Below are positions 54,113-62,687 of a stretch of DNA of 64,000 nt, piece by piece (the stretch's first letter is position 1; the number at the start of each line of letters is the position of its first letter). This stretch comes from Serratia odorifera. Lineage in GTDB: Bacteria > Pseudomonadota > Gammaproteobacteria > Enterobacterales > Enterobacteriaceae. Location: NCBI RefSeq assembly GCF_900635445.1, contig NZ_LR134117.1:992001-1056000 (forward strand), written 5' to 3'. Under the pieces are notes generated by a model that saw nothing but the letters and a program-made list of their open reading frames with translations, did no database searches and had not been told where the DNA came from. Position numbers and translations under genes: made by a program.

Positions 54113-54733
54113 TTACAGGATTTCCAGCAGTTCGACCTCGAACACCAAGGCGCTGAATGGCGGGATCGAGGCGCCGGCACCGCGTTCACCGTAAGCCAGG
54201 TGATGCGGGATGTACAACTGCCATTTGGAGCCGACCGGCATCAGGGTCAACGCTTCGATCCAGCCTGGGATAACGCCGCTGACCGGGAATTCTGCCGGTT
54301 GGCCGCGCTCTACCGAGCTGTCGAACACATCGCCGTTGATCAGGCGGCCGGTATAATGCACACGCACGCGGTCCTGACGGGACGGGATTGGGCCATTGCC
54401 CTGCTCCAGTACCGAGAACTGCAGGCCGGATTCGGTCAGCGACACGCCGTCACGCTTGGCGTTTTCTTCCAGGAACTGCTGGCCTTCTACCGCCATCGCC
54501 TGCTGACGCTCGCGGCGCACCGCATCCGCACGTTCGTGGATTTCACGCAGCGCACGATGCACCACATCAACGGGAACCGCTGGCGCATTCCCTTCCAGCG
54601 CGTCACGCAAACCCGCCAGCAACGCTTCCGGTTGTAAACCTTCCAGACCGGATTCCTGCAATTGCTGGCCGACCTGTAAACCAATCCCGTAGCTTGCTTG
54701 CGCTTCAACGCTGTCAAATGAAGGGGTTGTCAT
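54113..54733 (-). CDS. fklB: FKBP-type peptidyl-prolyl isomerase FklB (FKBP22)
   Basis: A 206-residue cytoplasmic dimeric prolyl isomerase, equal in length to E. coli FklB. The helical dimerisation domain (SYGIGLQVGQQLQESGLEG) is followed by the FKBP domain with VRVHYTGRLINGDVFDSS, GVIPGWIEALTLMPVGSKW and AYGERGAGASIPPFS. The start MTTPSFDSVEA at 54733 is chosen; 56 in-frame codons upstream are not conserved. Confidence 0.96.
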   Translation of the reverse strand: MTTPSFDSVEAQASYGIGLQVGQQLQESGLEGLQPEALLAGLRDALEGNAPAVPVDVVHRALREIHERADAVRRERQQAMAVEGQQFLEENAKRDGVSLTESGLQFSVLEQGNGPIPSRQDRVRVHYTGRLINGDVFDSSVERGQPAEFPVSGVIPGWIEALTLMPVGSKWQLYIPHHLAYGERGAGASIPPFSALVFEVELLEIL

Positions 54734-54996
54734 GGGTTTTCCTTTAGTCTGTAAAAAGTCGAAGGCGCAGCATAACAGTGCCAGAAAGCCGGGTAAAATC
54801 TTGTGTTGATAATGATGACTTTTGTCGTGGAAAAAGAAACAATGGCAATCTGTTAACGCCCGTTGCCACACGCGCCGCTGCCGATCGCCGCTGCCTGTCA
54901 CATCAAGCAGTTAGCGGTCTATACTGAAGGTGTCGTCGGTTTGGCGGTACGCCATCAGTACCGTGGCATTTTTACGCAGTCTGAAGAGAGGTCACC

Positions 54997-55677
54997 ATGG
55001 GCAGAATCGCGCCCAGGAGAAGGAAAACCACCCGCGTCTACCAGCCGTTGCTGCGTACCTGGCTGAATTTCAGCCAGCGTCTGAAGCCCGGCACAGCCCC
55101 ACGGACGCCCGAGGATCCGGATTCGGAGCAACTACCTGAACACGGTAAAGGACATGGAATCAAAGCGCTGTTGCTGAAAATCTGGCATTTGCCGGACGGT
55201 TTCCGCTGGCTGGAACCCCTGCCTTACTTTCACCGCCGCTGGGTGATTATCTTTGGCATTATACTGTTGCTGGCCCTGCTGTGGCCCTATTCACCGCAAA
55301 ACAGCGGTCATCCCTATCCGGTGAGCACCCCGCAGAATGCGTCGTCGCCAATGCAGGCCGATCTGCAAGGAGAAGCCGGCAACGACGCCGCAGTGCCGCA
55401 GGAAACGCCAGCAGGCAACTGGCAGCGTTATCAGATCCAGCCGGGGCAAACGTTGGCGCAGCTGTTCCGCGACAATAACCTGCCGGTGAATGAGGTGTTC
55501 GCCATGGCGCAGGTCGAAGGCAACGACAAGCCGTTAAGCAACCTGCAAGCCGGCCAGGAAGTGCGCATTGAGCGCGACGCCAACGGCGTGATAACCGCGC
55601 TGTCGGTCACCGCCGCGGATAACAGCCAGGCACTGTTCCGTCGTCAGGCCGACGGTAGCTATCGACGTCAGCGCTAG
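54997..55677 (+). CDS. ytfB: OapA-family cell-division protein YtfB
   Basis: A 226-residue single-pass inner-membrane protein. A basic cytoplasmic N-terminus is followed by a membrane helix (82-97), a Pro/Ser-rich linker and a LysM-like OapA domain (WQRYQIQPGQTLAQLFRDNNLPVNEVFAM). E. coli YtfB localises to the septum and binds glycans. Divergent from fklB. Its stop TAG lies inside the palindrome CTAG that also gives the stop of the next, convergent gene. Confidence 0.88.
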   Translation: MGRIAPRRRKTTRVYQPLLRTWLNFSQRLKPGTAPRTPEDPDSEQLPEHGKGHGIKALLLKIWHLPDGFRWLEPLPYFHRRWVIIFGIILLLALLWPYSPQNSGHPYPVSTPQNASSPMQADLQGEAGNDAAVPQETPAGNWQRYQIQPGQTLAQLFRDNNLPVNEVFAMAQVEGNDKPLSNLQAGQEVRIERDANGVITALSVTAADNSQALFRRQADGSYRRQR

Positions 55678-56030
55678 TTCCCGAGCTGCTGATACAGGAA
55701 GTCGCGCAGCACCACCCCTTGGTTGTGCTGCGTATCCTTGCTGCCATACAGTAGGGTCAAGCTCTCGCCCTGGCGCAATAACGCCGCCAGCGGCTGCCAG
55801 GCGCTGTTTTCGGCCAATTGCCGACGGTAGCGCGTGACAAACTCTTGCCATTGGTCGGTGTGCTGGTGAAACCACTGGCGCAATGCATTGTCCGGTGCCA
55901 CTTCCTTCAGCCATTCCACGCCGGCAAGACGTTGTCGGCTAATGCCGCGCGGCCAGAGTCGATCGATCAGAAAGCAGTACTGTGGCGCCGGGCCGTTAAA
56001 ATCATACACTCGCTGTAATACGATATTCAT
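55674..56030 (-). CDS. DUF488-family protein
   Basis: A 118-residue DUF488 protein related to E. coli YeaO: MNIVLQRVYDFNG, FLIDRLWPRGISRQRL, VEWLKEVAPDNALRQWF, LTLLYGSKDTQHNQGVVLRDFL. Function unknown. The start MNIVLQRVYD at 56030 is conserved; a 25-codon upstream extension is rejected. E. coli has no such gene between ytfB and rplI. It overlaps ytfB tail-to-tail by 4 bp. Confidence 0.88.
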   Translation of the reverse strand: MNIVLQRVYDFNGPAPQYCFLIDRLWPRGISRQRLAGVEWLKEVAPDNALRQWFHQHTDQWQEFVTRYRRQLAENSAWQPLAALLRQGESLTLLYGSKDTQHNQGVVLRDFLYQQLGN

Positions 56031-56092
56031 GCTGTCCCTCCTGGCTGATGCATCAGAGGCAGGGTAGCGCGTTTTTGCCGCCGCAGAAAAGC

Positions 56093-56119
56093 AAAACGCC
56101 AGCACGAGGCTGGCGTTTT
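56093..56119 (-). terminator. Terminator of the rpsF-priB-rpsR-rplI operon
   Basis: Stem AAAACGCCAGC / GCTGGCGTTTT with loop ACGAG, followed on the minus strand by TTTTGCTTTTC. It lies 24 bp past the rplI stop. Confidence 0.88.
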
Positions 56120-56142
56120 AACCGGATTGACAGAGGCTTTAA

Positions 56143-56595
56143 TTAAGCTTCTGCAACCACAACTACATTCAGCTGTGCGAACACGTCGCTGTGTACCTGG
56201 AAGTGCACTTCGTGCTCACCAGTGGTACGCAGAACGCCGTTCGGCAGGCGAACTTCGCTCTTGGCAACTTCAACGCCAGCCGCAGTAACTGCGTCAGCGA
56301 TGTCGCGGGTGCCGATAGAGCCGAACAGTTTACCTTCGTCGCCTGCTTTAGACGCGATGGTTACTGAAGCCAGTTCGTTGATCTTGGTTGCGCGCGCTTC
56401 GGCAGCGGCCAGAACGTCAGCCAGTTTGGCTTCCAGTTCAGCACGGCGTGCTTCGAAGAACTCAACGTTTTTCTTGGTAGCAGGAACAGCTTTGCCCTGT
56501 GGTACCAGGAAGTTACGAGCGTAGCCCGCTTTAACGTTAACTTGATCACCCAGGCTGCCCAGGTTTGCTACTTTATCAAGCAGAATAACTTGCAT
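56143..56595 (-). CDS. rplI: 50S ribosomal protein L9
   Basis: A 150-residue protein starting MQVILLDKVANLGSLGDQVNVK, then a long connecting helix and a C-terminal rRNA-binding domain. It is the last gene of the rpsF operon. The final residues (FAQLNVVVVAEA) differ modestly from E. coli. Confidence 0.97.
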   Translation of the reverse strand: MQVILLDKVANLGSLGDQVNVKAGYARNFLVPQGKAVPATKKNVEFFEARRAELEAKLADVLAAAEARATKINELASVTIASKAGDEGKLFGSIGTRDIADAVTAAGVEVAKSEVRLPNGVLRTTGEHEVHFQVHSDVFAQLNVVVVAEA

Positions 56596-56634
56596 TACCT
56601 TATCCTCTCAAAGTCGTTAATGGACAGTGGCCGA

Positions 56635-57185
<551 letters not shown>

Positions 57186-57193
57186 GGCGGCAA

Positions 57194-57592
57194 TTACTCT
57201 TCAGAATCCCCAGCATCTGCATCATCTGCGGTTTCGTTAGCGAAGTCTTCGCGGCGATCGCCACGACGTTCGTCTTTCGCTTTAACCATCGGAGATGCTT
57301 CGGTTACCGCGTGCTTAACGCGCATAACCATGCTGCGGATAACGGCGTCGTTGAAGCGGAAGTTAGTTTCCAGCTCATCGATCGCTTCCTGCGGGGCTTC
57401 AACGTTCAGCAGAACGTAGTGAGCCTTGTGCAGTTTGTTGATCGGGTAAGCCAGTTGACGGCGGCCCCAGTCTTCCAGACGGTGAATCTGACCTTGCGCG
57501 TTAGTGATGGTAGCACTGTAACGCTCGATCATGCCCGGAACCTGTTCGCTTTGGTCAGGATGGACCATAAAAACGATTTCGTAATGACGCAT
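57194..57592 (-). CDS. rpsF: 30S ribosomal protein S6
   Basis: A 132-residue protein starting MRHYEIVFMVHPDQSEQVPGMIERY. It has the conserved GRRQLAYPINKLHKAHYVLLNVEA and an acidic Glu/Asp C-terminal tail that RimK can extend with glutamates. It is the first gene of rpsF-priB-rpsR-rplI. Confidence 0.97.
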   Translation of the reverse strand: MRHYEIVFMVHPDQSEQVPGMIERYSATITNAQGQIHRLEDWGRRQLAYPINKLHKAHYVLLNVEAPQEAIDELETNFRFNDAVIRSMVMRVKHAVTEASPMVKAKDERRGDRREDFANETADDADAGDSEE

Positions 57593-57645
57593 CGAATTGC
57601 TCCTTACGGATTATTCAGCCTCCTGTCAGGGTCAGCCGTGGCCCA
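57593..57645 (-). promoter_or_regulatory. Putative S6:S18 leader element
   Basis: The rpsF leader reads (minus strand) a purine-rich hairpin region with GGAGGCTGAATAATCCG followed by TAAGGAGCAATTCG and ATG. E. coli rpsF has a leader bound by the S6:S18 complex that contains a conserved CCG. The CCG and flanking bases are present; the fold was not computed. Confidence 0.4.
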
Positions 57646-58044
57646 TGGAAGCAAGGAACGTGATTTTTGTACGGCTGAAAAATGACGCGTAATCATACTG
57701 GCGAAGGGGGGGAAACTCAAGGACCCGGTGGGATTTATTCGCAGTTATTGGCGCTCGAAGGCAAAAGCGCACGATTTGCTATCGGCCGAATATATGGATA
57801 CGGATCCACTAGTTTTGAAAATCCTTCAACAAAATCATCATCGCCAACGCCATATCGTTCATTTTTTTTGAAAGTTGTCATCAAATCCCTGCGCTTTTCT
57901 ATCTGGCAGAAGCCACTAGAATTAACCATATCCGCCGCCAAACAAGCGACGAAAAGGATTTGAAGTCATTCAACAGAGACAAATAACTTCTTGCCATCCG
58001 GGCCGCCGTCGTCTGGCGCTCCGGGCAAGTCAAGAGAGGCACTT
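57646..58044. other. AT-richer gap between rpsF and the yjfY-like gene
   Basis: About 400 bp with lower GC than its surroundings. It contains the upstream part of the rpsF promoter region and one small unrecognised minus-strand ORF at 57735-57881 (listed separately). No RNA gene or repeat was recognised. The start of the yjfY-like gene is preceded by AGAGAGGC. Confidence 0.5.
57735..57881 (-). CDS. Possible small orphan ORF, 48 aa
   Basis: Begins MTTFKKNERYGVGDDDFVEG and ends PSSANNCE, with AGGG five bases before the ATG. It is charged, has no signal peptide or membrane segment, and matches no family I recognise. Its codons are more AT-rich than the neighbours', fitting either a recently acquired small gene or non-coding DNA. 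There is no terminator after it. Confidence 0.2.
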   Translation of the reverse strand: MTTFKKNERYGVGDDDFVEGFSKLVDPYPYIRPIANRALLPSSANNCE

Positions 58045-58312
58045 ATGAAACGCATTACCCTCGCCACCGCCGTGGCCTTGCTGCTTTCCGCCAACGCCAT
58101 GGCCGCCACTGAAATCACCGCGCACCAGGCAGATCAGCGCCAAAGCATCGGTTTCGTTACGCTGAACCATAATGTGGTATCACCGGATGATGCTTCTTCC
58201 CCAGGTCAATGATATCGCCGAACAGCGCGGCGCCAGCGCCTATCGCATTATCGCCCTGCATCAACCGGGCAGTACCGCGTCGATTCACGTCAGCGCCGAA
58301 CTGTATCGCTAA
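58045..58312 (+). CDS. YjfY-like DUF1471 protein (frame broken once as read)
   Basis: Signal peptide MKRITLATAVALLLSANAMA, then TEITAHQADQRQSIGFVTLN and, after the break, VNDIAEQRGASAYRIIALHQ to AELYR. The frame changes at the C-run 58199-58202. Dropping one C gives DDASSQVNDIAEQRG and one 88-residue DUF1471 protein. E. coli yjfY occupies the same place beside rpsF. An over-called homopolymer fits; a genuine pseudogene is possible because the gene is dispensable. Confidence 0.75.
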
Positions 58313-58384
58313 CAGAAAAGTGCCGTACCAGGGAACCAAGCCGCACTGAAAAGCGGCAGCTTAACGACAGTAACACGCTCTCAC

Positions 58385-58410
58385 GCCCCCTGTTCGCAGG
58401 GGGCTTTTTT
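58385..58410 (+). terminator. Terminator after the yjfY-like gene
   Basis: Stem GCCCCCTG / CAGGGGGC with a TTCG tetraloop followed by six T. It touches the end of convergent yjfP. Confidence 0.92.
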
Positions 58411-59161
58411 ACAGGTTATGCGTGAAGAATGCGACGGTCGCGGCCAGCGCCGCTGGCGTGATGCGGTGCGCCACCCCAGGCTCGGTGTCCAGCGTCAGGC
58501 GCTGATCCCAACCGCTTTCGCGCAGCGCCTGCGCCAAGCGCAGGCTTTGTGACGCTGGCACCAGATCGTCCGCTTCGCCATGCCATAGCAACAACGGCCG
58601 CCCGGACAGCGTTTCCAATTGATGTTCAACGCCGTAATCCGCCAATGGCGCCACCCGCTCGGCATGCCGCGTCGGCGACAATACCTGTCCACGCTCATCC
58701 AACGGCGGGAACAGGGTTTGCGACAGCGAAGTGAAATAGCCGGCGCCCATCAGGCTGGCCGCAGCGGCAATCCAGGGATAACGCGTCAGCGCGCCCAGGG
58801 TGGTCATGCCCCCCATCGACGCGCCCGCCACGCCAATGCGCGTACCGTCGATCACGCCACGCTCGGCAAAATGCGCCTTTAACGCCGGCAGTTCATCAAT
58901 GTTACGCCGCAGAATTTCCCAAAAATGCGCCAGCCGTTGCGCGGCATCGCCGTGATAACGTTCGCCGTGCAGATCGGCATCCGGCAATATCACGCGAAAG
59001 CCGGCCTTGGCCAACGCATAACCAAAATAGGCATAGACCTCTTTCGACGAGGTATAGCCGTGGTAGAAAAATACCGTCGGTAATGGCTGTTGGTATTGCC
59101 CGGCCGGCACCGCGTGGATCAGCGCAATATCGCCCACGCGTTCGTCATACAGTTCAATCAT
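58409..59161 (-). CDS. yjfP: Alpha/beta-hydrolase esterase YjfP
   Basis: A 250-residue serine hydrolase. The nucleophile elbow is GASMGG (Ser115), the oxyanion-hole region FFYHGYTSSKE, the acid in HGEADDLVP and the His in GVAHRITP. E. coli YjfP hydrolyses short acyl esters; the natural substrate is unknown. Convergent with the yjfY-like gene and divergent from bsmA. Confidence 0.92.
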   Translation of the reverse strand: MIELYDERVGDIALIHAVPAGQYQQPLPTVFFYHGYTSSKEVYAYFGYALAKAGFRVILPDADLHGERYHGDAAQRLAHFWEILRRNIDELPALKAHFAERGVIDGTRIGVAGASMGGMTTLGALTRYPWIAAAASLMGAGYFTSLSQTLFPPLDERGQVLSPTRHAERVAPLADYGVEHQLETLSGRPLLLWHGEADDLVPASQSLRLAQALRESGWDQRLTLDTEPGVAHRITPAALAATVAFFTHNL

Positions 59162-59337
59162 GCTTTGCCCCTTCCCACCCCATGCCCCATAGTCTACATA
59201 ATGCTATCCGCGCTGCGCAGTCGGATCGCACACCGCTCTATGATGGCAAAAAAACGTCATACGCATTAGCTCATTATGTTCCACTATATACTTAAGCATT
59301 ACACTGACGACTTTCCGCTGCGCATTCTGAGGTCACG

Positions 59338-59649
59338 ATGAACATAGCACGCTGTGCCGCCATGCTGCTGTTGCTTGGGCTGTTGTCCGGCTGCGGCATC
59401 CTCACCACCACGCCGAAGCCACCGCCGCCGCCGATTGCCGGACAAGCGCAGGAAATTACCCGGGCGCAAACTGCCGGGCTGGAAAAGATCACTACCGTCA
59501 GCGCGCTGGTTTATGGCAGCCCGATGAATGTGGAAGACGAGATTCAGCGCAAGGCCACCGCCGCCGGGGCGCGCTATTACATGATCATCATGAATAGCGA
59601 AACCGTGGTGCCGGGACAGTGGTATTCACAGGCAATTATTTATCGCTAG
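59338..59649 (+). CDS. bsmA: DUF1471 lipoprotein BsmA (YjfO)
   Basis: A 103-residue outer-membrane lipoprotein. Lipobox LSGC (Cys19) is followed by a Pro-rich spacer (TPKPPPPPIAG) and a DUF1471 domain (GLEKITTVSALVYGSP, GQWYSQAIIYR). In E. coli it affects biofilm stress resistance and motility. It is the fourth DUF1471-family gene in this window. Confidence 0.92.
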   Translation: MNIARCAAMLLLLGLLSGCGILTTTPKPPPPPIAGQAQEITRAQTAGLEKITTVSALVYGSPMNVEDEIQRKATAAGARYYMIIMNSETVVPGQWYSQAIIYR

Positions 59650-59667
59650 GCGCAGAGGGGCTGCGAG

Positions 59668-60066
59668 TTAATAGGTCATGCAGGCGGCGTTCAATACCCC
59701 GCCGCTGACCGAGACGCCGCCCAGGAAAATGCCGGCTGCGGTATGGTTCGCTTCGATTTTCTCGCTGATGCGCGGCATATACAACTTAACCGCGGTAAAG
59801 ATCAGCAATTGCACCACCAGCGCCACACACCCCCATAACAGGTAGTCCAACAGGCTGATCGAGTTGATCGCCGCACTGGCCAGCGGGATAACATAGCCCA
59901 GACAGGCGCCGATAAAACCCAATGCCGCCGCCTGATTATCCTGTTTGATCAACGCCCATTCATCATGCGCGGTGATGCGGGTATAAATAAACAGGAACAC
60001 CAGCACCATGGCGACCCCGCTGAAAAAGTACGAGGCAAACGCCGCTAATAAGTTGATTATTTCCAT
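59668..60066 (-). CDS. yjfL: DUF350 inner-membrane protein YjfL
   Basis: A 132-residue protein with about four hydrophobic helices: YFFSGVAMVLVFLFIYTRI, ALGFIGACLGYVIPLASAA, YLLWGCVALVVQLLIFTAV, and AGIFLGGVSVSGGVLNAACM. Function unknown. In E. coli it lies in the yjfIJKLMC group near aidB; only yjfL is kept here. Confidence 0.9.
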   Translation of the reverse strand: MEIINLLAAFASYFFSGVAMVLVFLFIYTRITAHDEWALIKQDNQAAALGFIGACLGYVIPLASAAINSISLLDYLLWGCVALVVQLLIFTAVKLYMPRISEKIEANHTAAGIFLGGVSVSGGVLNAACMTY

Positions 60067-60116
60067 ATTTTTACCCGTTGGTTGTGGTGGTGTGAGGATC
60101 CGAAGCCTACTTATGC

Positions 60117-61745
60117 CTAGCCGCCCACCGCTCTGTCAAGCAGCGACTCGCACAATGTGTCGGGTAACGCCCGCTGCCCGCGTTCGTCCAGCATCGACTG
60201 GCACCAGGCTTCGGCTATCGGCGGCGACGCATAACGCAACAACTGCGCTGCAGCGAACAGAGTAAACAGTCGGCCAGTCAGGGCACGAGCCTGCGTTTCC
60301 TGCAGTTTTCCAGTCTGCTGCAACAGCTGTCGCCATTGACGATCGTAATGACGATTCTGTCCTTTCACCTCTGCCAGCTCCTGGTGCACCGCCTCCTGCA
60401 CCAACGGACTTTTTGCCCAGGCGCGCAGCACGTCCAGGCACATGATATTACCCGAGCCTTCCCAGATGCTGTTGACCGGCATCTCGCGGTACAGACGCGG
60501 CAATTCGCTGTCCTCGCAGTAACCGATGCCGCCAAGCACTTCCATCGCTTCGGCAACAAACGGGATGCCTTGTCGGCAAACGTCAAACTTGGCCGCCGAG
60601 GTCATGATACGGCATAGCCCCTGCGACAGCGGCTCCTGCTGACTGCCGTAGGCGCGCGCCAGGCGCATCAGCGCTGCCGTTTGCCCCTCCAGCCGCAGCG
60701 CCATGCCCGCCATCACCTGACGCATCAGCGGCTGCTGGATCAACGTCTTGCCGAACGCCTGGCGCTGATGGGCGTGATAGAGCGCCACCGACAGCGCGCG
60801 GCGCATTAAGCCGTGGCTGCCGAGCGCGCAGTCAAAGCGTGTCTGGCTGCCCATCTTGAGTATTTGGCGTACACCATCGCCTTCATCGCCCAGCAGCCAG
60901 GCAGTAGCATCCTGAAACTCCACCTCGCTGCTGGCGTTGGCACGGTTGCCCAACTTGTCTTTCAGCCGCTCCAGACGCACCGCGTTGCGGGTGCCGTCCG
61001 GCAGGATACGTGGCAGGAAGAAGCATGACAGCCCGCCTTCGGTCTGCGCCAAAACCAGATGCGCGTCGCTTTGCGGCACCGAGAAAAACCATTTATGCCC
61101 TACCAGGCGATATGCTTCGCCATCGCCGCGTCCGGCCAGCGGCGTCGCGCTGGTGGTATTGCTCAATACGTCCGAACCGCCCTGTTTTTCAGTCATACCC
61201 ATGCCAATCAGCAGCCCGCGTTTTTGTCCGCCGGGCAGCAGATGGGCGTCGTACCGATCGGAAAGCAGCGGCGGCAGCCAGTCCCGAAACGGCGCTGGCA
61301 GGCTGCGTTGCAGCAGCGGAATGGCACCATAGGTCATGGTTATCGGACACAGCGTGCCAGCCTCCACCTGCGCATGCAGTATGAAACGCGCAGCGCGCGC
61401 CGCCACCGAGCCAATGCGCGCCTGCTCCTCCCAAGGCAGATTATGTACGCGGTTGGCCACCAGTCCCTGCATCAGAATGTGCCAGGCGGGGTGGAAACGC
61501 AGGTCGTCCAACCGTTGCCCACTGGCGTCATAGCGCAACAGTTCCGGCGGATTGGCATTGGCCAGTCTCCCCAGCTCCAGCGACTCCTGGGTGCCAAGCT
61601 GCTGCCCCAGCGAGGCTAATACGTCGGCATCCCAACCGGCGTGCTCACGTTGTACCGCTTCACGCAGCGGGGTATCGGACAGAAACAGATTGCTGTTGCC
61701 CAGCGGTTTGGGCTGGTTAAAAACCGTATGTGTAGTCCAGACCAT
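60117..61745 (-). CDS. aidB: Acyl-CoA dehydrogenase-like protein AidB
   Basis: A 542-residue flavoprotein of the adaptive response to alkylation. It shows the ACAD fold with ARFILHAQVEAGTLCPITMT, GMTEKQGGSDVLSNTT, VGHKWFFSVPQSDAHLVLAQ and EAMEVLGGIGYCEDSELPRLYREMPVNSIWEGSGN. AidB binds DNA and is thought to protect it from alkylators. The start MVWTTHTVFNQP at 61745 matches the E. coli N-terminus; 65 upstream in-frame codons are rejected. Confidence 0.95.
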   Translation of the reverse strand: MVWTTHTVFNQPKPLGNSNLFLSDTPLREAVQREHAGWDADVLASLGQQLGTQESLELGRLANANPPELLRYDASGQRLDDLRFHPAWHILMQGLVANRVHNLPWEEQARIGSVAARAARFILHAQVEAGTLCPITMTYGAIPLLQRSLPAPFRDWLPPLLSDRYDAHLLPGGQKRGLLIGMGMTEKQGGSDVLSNTTSATPLAGRGDGEAYRLVGHKWFFSVPQSDAHLVLAQTEGGLSCFFLPRILPDGTRNAVRLERLKDKLGNRANASSEVEFQDATAWLLGDEGDGVRQILKMGSQTRFDCALGSHGLMRRALSVALYHAHQRQAFGKTLIQQPLMRQVMAGMALRLEGQTAALMRLARAYGSQQEPLSQGLCRIMTSAAKFDVCRQGIPFVAEAMEVLGGIGYCEDSELPRLYREMPVNSIWEGSGNIMCLDVLRAWAKSPLVQEAVHQELAEVKGQNRHYDRQWRQLLQQTGKLQETQARALTGRLFTLFAAAQLLRYASPPIAEAWCQSMLDERGQRALPDTLCESLLDRAVGG

Positions 61746-61830
61746 TGGCGTGCTCCCTTGTAAGGCATCAGGAGTCATTATGGTCGATGGCACGATTTCT
61801 GCCGCAGGCGAGATCACAAGATGGGGGGTA

Positions 61831-61864
61831 AAACCAGGGCCCGGCCACCGTCGGCGCCGGGCCC
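61831..61864 (-). terminator. Terminator candidate after rlmB
   Basis: Stem GGGCCCGGC / GCCGGGCCC with a 10-nt loop; on the minus strand it is followed by TGGTTTTACC. It ends 6 bp from the rlmB stop. Confidence 0.65.
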
Positions 61865-61869
61865 GAAGA

Positions 61870-62601
61870 TTAACTGCGCTGACGCACCGCTTCGAACAGA
61901 CAGATGCCGGTGGCCACCGACACGTTGAGCGAGGAAACACTGCCAGCCATCGGGATGCCGATCAGTTCGTCGCAATGTTCACGGGTCAGACGACGCATAC
62001 CTTCGCCTTCCGCGCCCATCACCAGCGCCATCGGGCCGGTCATTTTGCTTTGGTACAGCGTGTGATCGGCTTCGCCGGCGGTGCCGACCACCCCAAACGT
62101 TCAGTTCTTGCAGCAAACGCAGGGTCCGCGCCAGATTGGTCACACGGATCAGCGGCACGTTTCCGCCGCCCCGCAGGCAACTTTCTTCGCGGTGGCATTC
62201 AACTGGGCGGATCGGTCGCGCGGAACGATCACCGCATGTACGCCGGCGGCATCGGCGCTGCGCAGACAGGCACCGAGATTATGCGGGTCGGTCACGCCGT
62301 CCAGCACCAGCAGAAACGGGGTATCGACGCTTTCCAACAGCCCCGGCAGATCGTTTTCCTGATACTGGCGTCCTTCGCGCACCCGGGCAACAATCCCCTG
62401 GTGCACCGCCCCTTCCACCTTGTCGTCCAGCCACTGGCGATTGGCCACCTGAATGACGATGCCGGTAGCTTCCAGCTCGGCGATCAGCGGTTGCAAACGG
62501 CGGTCGTCGCGGCCTTTAAGGATAAACACTTCCAGGAAGCGTTGCGGATCGCGCTCTAACAGGGCTTTGACGGCGTGGATGCCGTAGATAATTTCGCTCA
62601 T
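61870..62601 (-). CDS. rlmB: 23S rRNA (guanosine2251-2'-O)-methyltransferase RlmB (two compensating indels as read)
   Basis: SpoU-family trefoil-knot methyltransferase. The N-terminal part (MSEIIYGIHAVKALLERDP to KKVACGAAET) and the C-terminal part (VGTAGEADHT to LFEAVRQRS) are in the same overall frame but joined by a shifted segment. One base is missing near 62158 and one extra C lies in the run 62091-62094. Correcting both gives VPLIRVTNLARTLRLLQELNVW and a 243-residue protein, the E. coli length. Signature GAEGEGMRRLTREHCDELIGIPM is intact. Confidence 0.93.
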
Positions 62602-62687
62602 GATGCTCTTTTAACTGTGCGGCCGACATACGCCGGCCGGTGATAATAATGTACGACAGGTGAGCGGGCTATGCCCGTAAGCTGCAA

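Noticed and set aside
57798..57813. GGATCCACTAGTT, resembling a cloning-vector polylinker (BamHI-SpeI)
   Set aside because: Only 13 bases match and the flanks are ordinary chromosomal sequence with no further vector bases, so chance is enough.
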